Assembly (NCBI GenBank): GCA_964035015.1
Contig: OZ036017.1
Coordinates: 3,703,253-3,767,252 of the forward strand
Direction: 5' to 3'
Length of the DNA stretch: 64,000 nt
DNA from: Corallium rubrum
Taxonomy: Eukaryota; Cnidaria; Anthozoa; Scleralcyonacea; Coralliidae
Shown here one piece after another: positions 21,505 to 32,356 of this stretch. The position numbers and the translations under genes are program-made. Below the pieces are notes generated by a model. The model saw only the letters and a program-made list of their open reading frames with translations, made no database searches and was not told the origin of the DNA. Each line of letters starts with the position of its first letter. The first letter of the stretch is position 1.

Positions 21505-21642
21505 ATTTACTGGCTGGGAGGTCCGTATAGAGAAATATTTCCCGAGGTCTCAAAAACTGCCCGAGGCCGCAGGCCGAGGGTTGTTTTTGAGACCGAGGGA
21601 AATATTTCTCTATACAGACCGACCAAAACGGTAAATAACATA
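21467..21642. repeat. (TA)n tract followed by foldback hairpin
   Basis: TA repeats run 21467-21501. From 21500 to 21642 the sequence is palindromic (ATGTTATTTAC...GTAAATAACAT, and AGAGAAATATTTCCCGAGG against CCGAGGGAAATATTTCTCT) around a GC-rich loop. It is a typical short foldback. Confidence 0.85.
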
Positions 21643-23490
21643 TTTATTTTTTTTATTAATCATACGATTTATAATTTACATAATTAAGTAAATTAACATA
21701 ATTTAATTGTGTAATCGAGATGACATTCACGTGATATTCAAAAGTCCAAAGTTTATCGTTCGACAGTAAACAACTGCCGATATGCAGTCTGACAGGGAAG
21801 CTTGGAACATCTTTTGTGATAAAAAAAGTCAAAACTTGAAGATCTAGTGCTTTTAAAGTTTACTTGATAAAGATTCTTCGTCCTTCTTCGTCGCTTGCTC
21901 GTTTTTGGCTGTTCGTTTGGAAAATCACTTTCAATACTCGGCTGACTGCATGGAAATTGAAAGTGGGTCATTCAAGTTTGAAGACAAAAATGCTTGTAAG
22001 AATTAGCCATTTGAAACTTTTCTCAAAGACATGACACAATACAACGTTGGCATGTGGAAAATATTTGACTAAAGGGTAAAGACTTGTAGCGGTTTTGTTG
22101 AGTATAGTTGGACAACAGAAGAATGACAGCTTAGTATCAAAAGGTTTCAGCTTTTCTGTCCTCTCATGGTATGTTTTTTTAATATATACTGCTATATAGT
22201 TTCATTTAGTGATTCAAAATACTGTGTTCACAAGTTTATGTATGTTTTGCCTATTGTTTTAAACTGTTTTCATACATCGTTGAGCAATAATACTTTAAAA
22301 CTTTATAAATGTCACTGGCTGAAATTTTGCTTTTTCACGGCATTCTCACTTTCTTTTAAAATTCACTGTTTTCACACGAAGTTGTCAAAGCCATTAATAA
22401 AACTCATTTGTATCCCCGTAGCTCTCTGTTGAATATATTTTTTCTGTGGCAAGTGAAATAGTTATGAAAATCGATCAATTTTACGGCCTATAAAACACAT
22501 TAAAAAAATTATCTCGAGCGGTCCATACAGGCTCATAAGGACCGCTCGTTAACCAATCAGAAAGCAGGATTTGGTAGGATACAGACCGGAAAACAAAAAA
22601 ATATATATATTCACTGTGGAATTAACTATTAAGAAATGAAATATCAGTAAATTTTTCTAGGATATAATGATAGTTTGGAAATTATACAGTTTACCGTACC
22701 TGAGTCTCAGTCAAAAATCAAAATGGAAATACCTTCCCACCTCTCCTTCTGTTTTGCATTGAAAAATGTCCATAAATGGCATAATTAATTTCATAACACA
22801 ATGGATGTTTACCCCATATATAAAGAATTGGCGATTTTTATCACTAGACTTTCCTCACGCTTCAGTAGCGGCTACAGAAATACAGTAAAACACAACTACA
22901 GAAGAAGTGGGGGAAGGTATTTCCATTTTGACTGTAATGTGTAACTGTGTTTACCGCTTATCTTATACGCTAACCGAGTCACTAACGTGTGTATTGCCTA
23001 GCTTTATGCACCTACTGATCAATGTTTTAATAAGCCCCATGGCACAGTGATGTGACTCGGGTACGGTAAAGTACCCGATAGTTTTAGTCCTGCTAAATGT
23101 ACTGCAACCACTGTGTTTTGGGGAAAAATATTTGGTCCTTAGCGTAGGATCCAAGCAAGGTTGGAACTATTTCCAGGTCTGGAATATCCTTCTTATAAAG
23201 TATTTCTGCCTTCAAATGTGGTTTCAAATCAAGACGCCCTGCTTTTTAAAGCGTGTTCACTAACAAATACATAACTTACCTCACATTAAAATGTCCTAAT
23301 CTTGTTTGAAATAATGATTTAACCAAAAGAAAAATCTTTTTATTTCCAAATTCTCGTTGTCAATACACCCAAAACGACGACCATTGAACAAAATTTAAAT
23401 GTGCCGCTACGTGAGCCCACGGGGAAAATGTCAAAAAGGCGGAAAATCTGAAGTACTTGGTGTAACGCATTAAATAGTGTTTTGAACATA
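21643..23490. other. Gene-free stretch with short inverted repeats
   Basis: Nothing coding is supported. Small palindromes: CGAGCGGTCC...GGACCGCTCG at about 22515-22550, and an element at 22708-22934 whose ends share AATGGAAATACCTTCCC in inverted orientation. Confidence 0.5.
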
Positions 23491-23493
23491 AAT

Positions 23494-23550
23494 AGGGGGA
23501 GGGGAGGGGGGGGGGGAGGGGAGGGGGAGGGGAGGGGGGGAGGGGAGGAA
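23494..23550. repeat. G-rich low-complexity tract
   Basis: About 57 bp of G runs separated by single A, able in principle to form G-quadruplexes on the plus strand. Proline/serine-rich minus-strand ORFs across it are artefacts. Confidence 0.95.
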
Positions 23551-23889
23551 GGTGGAAAACGTCGAGTAGAATTTTTATTTTCATACTGTCTTGAGTATAA
23601 TTTATCTTTGTGGTTTATAATATGCTTGCGGTATAAGTAAATGCCAGACACGATTGGAAATTGCGGCTGTCGACTGGGACCTAATCCAGGCCAGTGAACT
23701 CTATATATACTCTATATATATGGAAGACTCTATTCAATTCCAGGACTAAAAGGTGAGGCAAAACATGGCGGCAATGGGGAATTTTTGGACGTTAGTTCAA
23801 GGGAGCACGTTAGAATGTGATAGTTCTTCTAAATAAACTAAACTACGTTTTGTGCGAGTCGCCGAGTTCGAACTAAGGTAACTATGGTA

Positions 23890-24290
23890 ACGAAAAGAAC
23901 TAAGATAACTAAGATAACCGGCTAAAAGAACTAAGATAACTAAGATAACTAGGATAACTAAGATAACTAAGATAACTAAGATAACTAAGATAACTAAGAT
24001 AACTAAAAGAACTAAGATAACTAAAAGAACTAAGATAATAAGATAACTAGGATAACTAAGATAACTAATGTAACTAAAAGAACTAAGATAACTAAAAGAA
24101 CTAAGATAACTAAGATAACTAAAAGAACTAAACGAACTAAGATAACTAAAAGAACTAGGATAACTAGGATAACTAAGATAACTAGGATAACTAGGATAAT
24201 AGGATAACTAGGATAACTAGGAAAACTAAGATAACTAGGATAGCTAGGACAACTTGTATAACTAGCATAACTAAGATAGCATATTTGGGA
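23890..24290. repeat. Minisatellite of 9-bp units (AACTAAGAT and variants)
   Basis: About 400 bp built from AACTAAGAT, AACTAGGAT and AACTAAAAG units in varying order. The two main variants appear in blocks, which suggests slippage and local homogenisation. Confidence 0.95.
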
Positions 24291-24504
24291 TAGATAGGTC
24301 AAGTCACTATACCAAGGGGATACTTTAGGACATTATATGGCTCATTTGGTGACACCGATACATGAAACATCAACCCGAGTTCGACAAATCCGCTGACAAT
24401 ATGAGCCCCCGACGAGCGAGCCGAATACTCTCCGGAGATAAGCGAGGGCGGAGCGGGAAGGGAAGTATGGGGTGCCAAATGTCCGGAAATTATATTTGTT
24501 TATT

Positions 24505-25060
24505 ATATCAATAATTATTTGATATAACAGGTTTTATGTCAAATAATGAAATTAATGCCAACTTTTATTGTTTGAAATAATTCTCTAACAAAAAATATTG
24601 TTTCATATAATTTGTTTTAGTTTTATTCCATTATATTAAAGAATAAGTATTGTGCATTCTTATTATATGACATAATACTCATTTGCACAACAGTAATTGT
24701 TTGAAATAAACGTTTATGCATACAAATTCATTTCTGTCATATAATTCATTTATGTCATATAATGCATTATATCATATAATGCATTATATCATATAATTGG
24801 CATTATGTCATATAATTCATTATATCATATAATTCCATTATGTCATATAATTCATTATGTCATATAATTCATTATATCATATAATCCCATTATATCATAT
24901 AATTCCATTATATCATATAATTCCATTATATCATATAATTCCATTATATCATATAATTCATTATGTCATATAATTCATTATATCACATAATTCCATTATA
25001 TCATATAATTCATTATGTCATATATAATTCTTTATGATATCATATAATTTGGTTGATGCG
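24505..25060. repeat. AT-rich repeat array of TCATATAATT units
   Basis: From about 24730 to 25050 there are about 17-bp units such as ATTATATCATATAATTC repeated some fifteen times. Looser copies extend to 24505. It ends about 80 bp before the outer transposon. Confidence 0.9.
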
Positions 25061-25141
25061 CCAATTGTTTGCGCAGTAACTGCTCGGCACCAGTCTCCTA
25101 TGGTCCAGACTCTCCTGAGGCGAAGCCGCGACGGATTCACA

Positions 25142-25609
25142 TATGGTTGCCGTTTTGTAGCAAAATTCATTTCAACAAAACATTCATATATGTTTCGTTT
25201 ACATTCATATATTTGTTGATAGAACAATAAATTATTCATATATACGTTGCACTGAAATTCATATTTAAGTATTTAAATGTCTGCTAATCACTATTCATAT
25301 GTATATTCTGGGGCTCAAATTCATATGTAACATTTGTATTCATATATATTTGTGGCGTTTTGAATTTATTCATATATCGATTTGTCTCATTCATATTTGG
25401 TATTTGTGAATTCAAGTTCATATATATTAGTCGTGCCAAAATTCATATACGTGGTCACTATTGTATTCACAGTATTCGAAACGTTCCTTTATTCATATTT
25501 GCTTGGTTTAGGACATTCATATCTCACAAGGTTTAGGACATTCATATCTCACTTGGTTTAGGACATTCATATCTCCTAGGCTTTTCAAGTCACACGGTCA
25601 CACGCGCGA
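25142..25609 (+). repeat. Left TIR of the outer transposon with TTCATAT array
   Basis: About 470 bp matching the right end in reverse. It contains about 15 copies of TTCATAT spaced roughly 20-35 bp apart. The inner part has three copies of TTTAGGACATTCATATCTC where the right TIR has one. Confidence 0.9.
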
Positions 25610-26257
25610 ATATTAATTCGCGCGCGGAAAAACGCGCGAAATACATCTTGCAATAATTCCAATTCAAACATGGCGGCTGTACGTGCGAATTCTTTTGAAG
25701 AGTTTTTCCGTTACCTTTTTGACGAATTAGGAAACGTTGAAGCAATTATAAATCATGATTTAAATGGAGATACTTTACCGTTGGTATTCAACCGGCTTGA
25801 AAGAAGTTTAACAGTGGTAAGACAATTGTCAGATCTCGGAACCAATCGAATTTTCACAGACCTGGCTGTAGAACTGGGTATTTTGTTTGCGGAGTTAACA
25901 GAGTTAATGCATCAGAATACACGCAGGACAACAACTGTAGCAAACCTTGGTCGTTTGCCACTTATTCATTCTAATAATGTTGGCAGACCTCGTTTCGACA
26001 TTCCTGAGGACCTCTTGGTAGACCTAAGAGAAATAGGGATGACTTGGCAACAGATTAGTGTTATGTTATGTTAGGAGTTTCAAGGTGGACAATATATAGA
26101 CGAGCAAGAACTCTGGGGATCACTAACTTGGATCGCTGGTCAAACATTACTGATGCTGAGCTAGACGATCGCATCCTTTCATTTATGAACCGACATGGTC
26201 GTACTGTTGGACAATCAATGGTTATTGGGTACATTAGAAGTATTGGTTTGCATGTGC

Positions 26258-28935
26258 TAGGGTGAGGCGGTTCAGGGTAAAAACCGAAAACCGCCTGGAA
26301 AAAACCGAAAAAAACGAAAAAATCGATATTTATATCTGTAGATTTACTTGATTAAACTTCACGCTACACGTTCAAGACTTTAGTTTTTAAAACAGTTAGT
26401 ACAATGTATCGTAATATTTACAAGAATTAAATTTTCAAACATTGTAGCTATATACGTTCTACGCACAAGGAAATGACTAAGTAACAGTAAAACTGGCTTT
26501 CTTTCTATCTATATACAAGCGAATGCGATAGTCTATCCTTACAAATTCTCCGCTAGGAAGACAAGTTTGTCAACTTTCTCGGGCTTAGTTGCGCTCGCGC
26601 TGGTGTAGCAACTTGCCCCGCTTTGCTAAAAAGCCTCTCTGATGGCGAACTGGTGGCTTGAATGGCGAGGTATATTCTTGCCAATTGTGACAGTAACGGA
26701 AGTTCTTTTGCGTTAACCTTCCACCATTCTAAAGGTTCGTCGTCTCCGTCAATGACTGGATAACTGAGGTAAGTGTCAATCTCCTTGGAGAGACGGCTAC
26801 GTGGAGAGGCTGCTGGTGACGCCGTTTCTTTCTTTTTCAGGCTGGTCAATGCCCCAAGGCTGAGTTTTGCCTTCTTTGCAGCGGGCGATGGCAAGACATC
26901 TTCTTCTTCTTCAATGCTGCACTCCAGAAGAACAACATTCTTCAAGAGCTCTTCTTTGACATTGTTCAATTCTTCGCTTTCTGTTTCTAAAAAATCAGTC
27001 TTGTATCTAGCATCCAAGAATGATGCGACATTCATCAAACCTTTCAATCGATCGGCAACATAACGCGCTTGTAGTCGCGTCATGACCTCCTCCTTGATTT
27101 CGGCGGCCAATGGCAAATCGTCATCTTGAGGGGCCAATTCAGTTGTTGACAGGCGATGGAGAATTGGCTTTAACGCACTTATTGTCACATAGTTGCTCGC
27201 AGACATAATATCTGTGAACGCCTTCAGCGGACCAACTGCTTTATCCACACACTCCAAGACTTCCAAATCTTGCCACTTCGGGACCAAATGGGAAGTATCC
27301 TTGTCGTTGCCAAGAACTCGTCGAATGGCCTTCTTATTGCGCAGCACCCTGCTGATCATGTGTTGTGTGGAACCCCAACGTGTTGGGCACATCTAAAATC
27401 ATTGTTCATGCGACACAACAAAAATTGTTTAGTAAAAAACAGTAACTAAGTTTTGAAACTTTTGATTGACTTAAGTTTATATAGTCTCAATAATACATAA
27501 CACATTGCTCACGAACCTATTAATATAATGATATTAAAAATACTCAATTACTCAATACCCACCGATGACAAATTCTTGAACTTTTGTCCAGGTTCCTCTT
27601 GAACTTGAGCTGCGGCAAAATCTCTCCGTCTCTTCCAGCTTGTGCCAAAAGCTGCCACGATTTTCTTGGATACACCCAATGCACGCTGTACTCTTGGGTT
27701 GTTCTTCATGGTATTGGTGATTGCGAGGTGGAGATTGTGTCCAAAACATGGCAAGTTTGTCCATTTGTTGTCTTTGCAGGCTTTCTTTATGTTTGAACCA
27801 TTGTCTGTGGTTATGGCAATTTGCTTCGAAGCGCTCAGTTTCCAATGCCCAAGCATGTCGTTCATCGTCTCGGTCAACTGTTCGGCAGTGTGGTCATCAG
27901 GAACAAACTTTGTCCCAAGGTTTCGGCTTTGTAACTTCCACTCAGCGTCTACCCAATGCAACGTGAATCCCATGTACGGTGTCAAGCCGTGAGAAGACCA
28001 CATGTCAGTTGTAGATGCGAAGTAGTTTATGCTGTTTAAGTCTAGCATAACTGCTTCTCTGGTGACATCATACAGCTTTGCAAGTTTGTTTTTCGAAAAC
28101 GTTGTCTTGTTTGGAATCTTGTAGCGTGGCTCTAATACGTTCAATAGTTTTTGAAATCCTGGTCGACTCACTGCGTTAAACGGGACGTTGTCTTTACAGA
28201 GAAAGTATGTGATGGCATCTGTTATACTTTCGTGGCGCTTGTTACCAGGTGTTAATGGCGTGCTGCTGGCAAAGAGGCTCTTTACTGTAGGTTGGGTAAC
28301 TTGCGTATCTGATGAAACTGGGCTGCTATCGCTTGTCGCTCGACTCGGTGCTGACTTTCGTCCTGATGGAGTCATCGTCGCATATTGGGAAGGATGGATT
28401 CTTCGAAGATGTTGCAGCAAATTGGTTGTGTTTCCTCCCTTGTTTTTAACGGACTGCGTACAGATTTTGCACACGGCAAAATCCTCTCCTCTTTCTGGCT
28501 TCTTAAAGAAATTCCAAACTGCACTCTTACTCATTTTAACAAAAACAGAAAGACTTCGGGATAGTGTAAGCAAACGACCAACTGAAGTTTAATGTTTGAA
28601 TGCTATTGCACGTGTTTATATGTTAATTTGTTAACTCTGAATATTTTTGCGATGAGTCATACGCTACCTGTCTTCGCAGAGGTCCGCTTTCTGTTGAACC
28701 AATCAGGGCACTGATTTGCTGAACCAATCAAGCGTGTGATCCGGCTTAGCTTTGATGCTTCGCTTCCCTGTAATTATTACTGTCATTTTGTTTCAATGTT
28801 ACTGAGATTCAAACGGGTTTTTTCGTTTTTTTCGGTTTTTCGGTTTTTCGGTTTTTTGCCTGGAGCAACATCGGTCGAATCGGTTTTCGAAAAACATCGG
28901 TTTTTTCCGGTTTATCGATTAACCGCCTCACCCTA
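26258..28935 (-). mobile_element. Complete hAT transposon (2678 bp)
   Basis: Ends TAGGGTGAGGCGGTT and AACCGCCTCACCCTA form the TIR. The flanks GCATGTGC at 26250-26257 and 28936-28943 are a perfect 8-bp target duplication, as expected for hAT. The subterminal regions are rich in AAAACCGAAAA motifs on the left and TTTTTCGGTTTTTCGG on the right. It carries one two-exon transposase gene on the minus strand and lies inside the IS3EU-like transposase gene. Confidence 0.95.
26553..28534 (-). CDS. hAT transposase (BED finger plus RNase H-like core), two exons
   Basis: Exon 1 (28534-27563) starts MSKSAVWNFFKK and has a BED zinc finger (C-x2-C ... H-x4-H within CKICTQSVKNKGGNTTNLLQ). TTDMWSSHGLTPYMGFTLHW (first Asp) and CFGHNLHLAI follow. 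GTGGGT at 27562 is the donor and TTTTAG before 27392 the acceptor, joining in phase 0. Exon 2 (27392-26553) ends with the hAT dimerisation region: LPLLSQLARIYLAIQATSSP, then ERLFSKAG. Near 26580 a 1-nt shift replaces the expected last helix; the alternative frame still reads VDKLVFLAEN. It resembles ZBED-type hAT transposases. It is possibly inactive because of the terminal shift. Confidence 0.85.
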
Positions 28936-29525
28936 GCATGTGCAAAGGGACAGAATACGTGCGTCCATTAATAGAGTTGATCCAACTGGAGCTGCGTTGA
29001 GATGGGCATGTGTTGTCACCAGGCGAGTTTATTCAGTTCCATGGCCTAACAGTTTGTGGCACATGGATGGTCATCATTCGTTAATTCGTTGGGGCTTTGT
29101 AATTCATGGGTGCATCGATGGGTTCTCTAGACTGGTAACTTATTTACACTGTGCTACAAACAATCGATCAGATACTGTTGCACATTTTTTTTCTCAGGCT
29201 GTTTCAGTATACAGCTTGCCATCTCGTGTAAGAGGGGACCATGGTGGAGAAAATATCAGGGTTGCTGAAATCATGACAGAAATGAGAGGAGAAGGTCGTG
29301 GTAGCTTTATTGCAGGCCCGTCCACCCGTAACCAACGTATTGAAAGACTGTGGCGGGATGTTTTTCGGTGTCTTTGCTCTATCTTCTATTCATTGTTTTA
29401 TACAATGGAAAGGGAGGGTATCCTATTTTTAGATAGCAGTATTCACATGTTTCTGCTTCATTATGTGTTTCGGTCCAGAATTAATATAGCATTATATGAG
29501 TTCACTGACAGCTGGAATAGACATC

Positions 29526-30334
29526 AGTAGTGATACCCCCCCATATAGGGACCAAAGGGATGCCGCCTCATTAAATATTCAATTTTTAATTATTCATTCT
29601 CATGCTCCTTTGCGACCCTCTAACCCTAATCTCATTACGTCATTATTTCTCATGCTCCTTTGGGACGTCGTAACCCTAACTTTCCCCCCTAAACCCTGGC
29701 TGTTGCTTAACCCCCCTGGTATTCACTACGTCATTCCCGATTGGTCTCCGACCGTTGCGTACGGTACACGTTTGACAAGATGGATATTATTTACGACGAA
29801 CTACAGAGAAATAACATTGATATTGACAGAGACACTTTGTCGTTTCACCTTAAACATTTTCTAGAAGAACATAGAGTACTAATCGACAATATCAGTGAAC
29901 AAATACCAAGAATATGTCTTCAACACGTTTATGAAGAGATGAACCCTAACAATTTCGGTCGAATTATCGCTTATTTAGCCTTGGTGTATAGAGTAAACGG
30001 ATCCTTGGATGAAGAATCAATTCGAGAAGCCGTAAGAAGAACGATCGACGATTTGAGATGTATTGACTTGACAACATATGAAATAAAACTCTCTTGGTTT
30101 AAACGGCTGATTCGACTATTTTATTAACGTTGTCAAGCATATTGCAAGTGTTGCTAAGACTGATATTTGCATACTGCCATGTGTAAAACCTCATTAAAAA
30201 CTCATTAGTAATGTAGACAAAAGAACGAGTCTGGGCGAGTCTGGGCGACGTCAGAGCTTGGACAAAGAAAACCTAATTAATATGTGTGTAACCATAGAGA
30301 GTTGAACAGCGTCCCTTCGTTTAGTGTATCATTC
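29526..30334 (+). repeat. Left TIR of Polinton B
   Basis: About 0.81 kb that is almost identical to the reverse complement of the right end over the first roughly 650 bp, then diverges gradually until about 30334. It contains the Bcl-2-like gene and short internal repeats (CTCATGCTCCTTTG twice, ACCCTAA twice). Confidence 0.95.
29780..30127 (+). CDS. Bcl-2-like protein, left TIR copy
   Basis: The ATG at 29780 gives a 115-residue all-helical protein. Near residue 55-75 it has HVYEEMNPNNFGRIIAYLAL. This looks like the BH1 region of Bcl-2 proteins: an acidic turn, then N-x-(W/F)-G-R entering a hydrophobic helix. A second helix pair and a C-terminal Trp/Phe/Leu-rich helix (FKRLIRLFY) follow. Cellular and viral Bcl-2 homologues block mitochondrial apoptosis, and several adintoviruses are known to carry such genes. 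It is shorter than typical family members and an obvious BH2 is not visible, so the assignment is moderate. The frame extends upstream to 29741 without an ATG. Confidence 0.6.
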   Translation: MDIIYDELQRNNIDIDRDTLSFHLKHFLEEHRVLIDNISEQIPRICLQHVYEEMNPNNFGRIIAYLALVYRVNGSLDEESIREAVRRTIDDLRCIDLTTYEIKLSWFKRLIRLFY

Positions 30335-30368
30335 ACTTACTGTTTGTCGTCAGAGTAAGATCGTCGTA

Positions 30369-31001
30369 ATGGAGTGTCTACACGGTAAACTTGCATCTAA
30401 CTCAACGACCAAGAATGGCTTATTCTGGTTCTGTGGACAAAAGCCTAGCTGTCAGTTTTTCTGCCCTGAAGAAGATTGTTACATGTTTGGCAAAGCCGTA
30501 GATGCTTTTCGAACAAGTGGCTGTCTACATCCAGTCTGTCCTACTCATCAGAAATTGGCGACACTGCGAATGGTTAAAGACAAAATGAGAGAAAGTTACG
30601 GGAGACCTTACTTTGTCTGTTCTGAACGAGAGAATCCCTGCTCGTTTTGGCAATGGGGAGATGTCTTCGAGGGTCCAAAACCGTTGTGTAAACATGGAAT
30701 GATTTGCCGTATCCAAAAAGTCAAGAAAGAAGGTGATAACCAAGGTCGTCTGTTTTACTCGTGTCCTAACGAAAGACAGGACTGCTGTGACTTTTTCGAA
30801 TGGAAACCAGAAGAAGATCCCCTTGAACCCTTTTCCACTGTTCTGTTCAGTATGCCACCATCCTACCGATATACAGTCAGAAAGACTGGAGAGACATTCA
30901 CGAGCCACGAAACTGATCATAAAAAAGCCTACGAAGAGTACCTTTTTCAAAAGTCGGTAAACGAATTGACTACAGACTTGGGAAATCTGAACATTTGTTG
31001 A
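30369..31001 (+). CDS. Triple GRF-type zinc-finger protein of Polinton B
   Basis: The ATG at 30369 (MECLHGKL) gives 210 residues with three units of the GRF pattern: Cys/His pair, then an aromatic-x-Cys, then C-x-F-(F/W). Unit 1 ends in NGLFWFCGQKPSCQFFC. Unit 2 ends in PYFVCSERENPCSFWQW. Unit 3 has CKHGMICR and GRLFYSCPNERQDCCDFFEW. GRF fingers bind single-stranded DNA in host repair proteins (NEIL3, APE2, TOP3A, ZGRF1). A role in viral DNA replication or repair is likely by analogy. An AATAAA lies at about 31034 and the integrase gene follows. Confidence 0.75.
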   Translation: MECLHGKLASNSTTKNGLFWFCGQKPSCQFFCPEEDCYMFGKAVDAFRTSGCLHPVCPTHQKLATLRMVKDKMRESYGRPYFVCSERENPCSFWQWGDVFEGPKPLCKHGMICRIQKVKKEGDNQGRLFYSCPNERQDCCDFFEWKPEEDPLEPFSTVLFSMPPSYRYTVRKTGETFTSHETDHKKAYEEYLFQKSVNELTTDLGNLNIC

Positions 31002-31224
31002 ACTTATATAATTTTGTATTCTAATTTAATATGTAATAAATATGTTTTGCATTTATATATCGTGTCGTTGACTTTTCTTTATTCATTTACCTCTAACCTT
31101 TGTCGCGTGAACATGACTTGCTGTGGCGGTTTACCACAAATAGCCCTTCGTAATATTTTTCGAAAGATTCGCTGTATATCAGCGTGCTGTGGGGGGAAAA
31201 TTGTGATACAAGCATCCGAATTAG

Positions 31225-32307
31225 ATGGCGGAACAGTTCCTTCACGACCTGTATTACAACCCAAAAAGTCCGGCAAGTTTTGGCGGCGTAGATGCCTTAT
31301 ACCGTGTCGTAAAAAGTGATGGTAAATTTCAGATATCCCGAAACAAGATAAAAACATGGCTTAGACAGCAAGATACTTATACTCTGCATAAACCTGTACG
31401 ACATAATTTTAAGCGAAATCGTGTTATTGTTGGAGCGATGGACGAGGAGTGGGAGGCCGATCTAGTAATTATGGACTCGCTTAGTAAAACAAATAATGGT
31501 TATAAATACGTTTTAACTGTTATTGATGTACTGTCCAAATTTGCGTGGGTGGAACCATTAAAAACAAAGACTGCAGGGAGTTTGGTTAAAGCCTTTGAAA
31601 AGATACTAAAGAAAGGAAGGAAGCCCGAAACACTTCATACCGATAAAGGAACTGAATTTACCAACAAACGCTTTCAAAAATTATTGAAGGACAAACATAT
31701 TCGATTTTTTACAACACACAACGATACCAAGGCATCCATCGTTGAACGATTTAACCGAACGTTAAAGGGGAAAATGTGGAAATATTTTACAGCAAAGAAT
31801 ACGCTGAAATATACCGATGTACTACAAAAATTAGTGTATTCCTACAACCATTCGAGACACCGTAGTATTGGGATGAGACCGGTAGATGTCAATCGAGAAA
31901 ACGAGAGTATTGTATGGCAAAAACTGTATGGTGATGAGTCCAGCAAACCCATCAAATATAAATTTAACACTGGTGACCAAGTCCGGATTAGCAAAGCAAG
32001 ACGTACATTCAAGAAAGGCTACTTACCTAACTGGACCGAAGAGGTGTTCACCATCACGAAGCGAGTACCCCGACGACCGCCAGTGTACAAGATTGCTGAT
32101 TATCACGGAGAAGAGTTACAAGGAACATTTTACGAACAGGAATTGCAAAGAGTTACAAAGACAGATAGTGACTTTTATAGAATAGAAAGAGTAATTACAT
32201 CACGCATGCGTGGTAAACGTAAAGAGTATCTTGTAAAATGGTTAGGCTATCCTGAAGATTTTAATTCTTGGATACCAGCCGATAATGTAAAAGATATAAC
32301 GAAATAA
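31225..32307 (+). CDS. Polinton integrase (rve DDE plus chromodomain), intact
   Basis: 360 residues, uninterrupted. An N-terminal helical/zinc-independent region with HDLYYNPKSPASFGG precedes the rve core. Candidate catalytic residues are D79 (in EADLVIMD), D140 (in HTDKGTEF) and E174 (in VERFNRTLKG). An SH3-like basic region follows, and then a chromodomain at about 315-358 (FYRIERV ... YLVKWLGYPEDFNSWIP). It inserts the element into the genome; the chromodomain may steer target choice through histone marks. It is homologous to the decayed gene at 5792-6859. Confidence 0.95.
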   Translation: MAEQFLHDLYYNPKSPASFGGVDALYRVVKSDGKFQISRNKIKTWLRQQDTYTLHKPVRHNFKRNRVIVGAMDEEWEADLVIMDSLSKTNNGYKYVLTVIDVLSKFAWVEPLKTKTAGSLVKAFEKILKKGRKPETLHTDKGTEFTNKRFQKLLKDKHIRFFTTHNDTKASIVERFNRTLKGKMWKYFTAKNTLKYTDVLQKLVYSYNHSRHRSIGMRPVDVNRENESIVWQKLYGDESSKPIKYKFNTGDQVRISKARRTFKKGYLPNWTEEVFTITKRVPRRPPVYKIADYHGEELQGTFYEQELQRVTKTDSDFYRIERVITSRMRGKRKEYLVKWLGYPEDFNSWIPADNVKDITK

Positions 32308-32356
32308 AAATGTGTGTACCTTACAATGTGTGTTCATTTGCGTATTATTCTTCGAC

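Noticed and set aside
23340-24302. Proline-rich and Ser-Tyr/Ile-Leu-Val repeat frames
   Set aside because: They are products of G-rich and 9-bp minisatellite tracts without codon bias or motifs.
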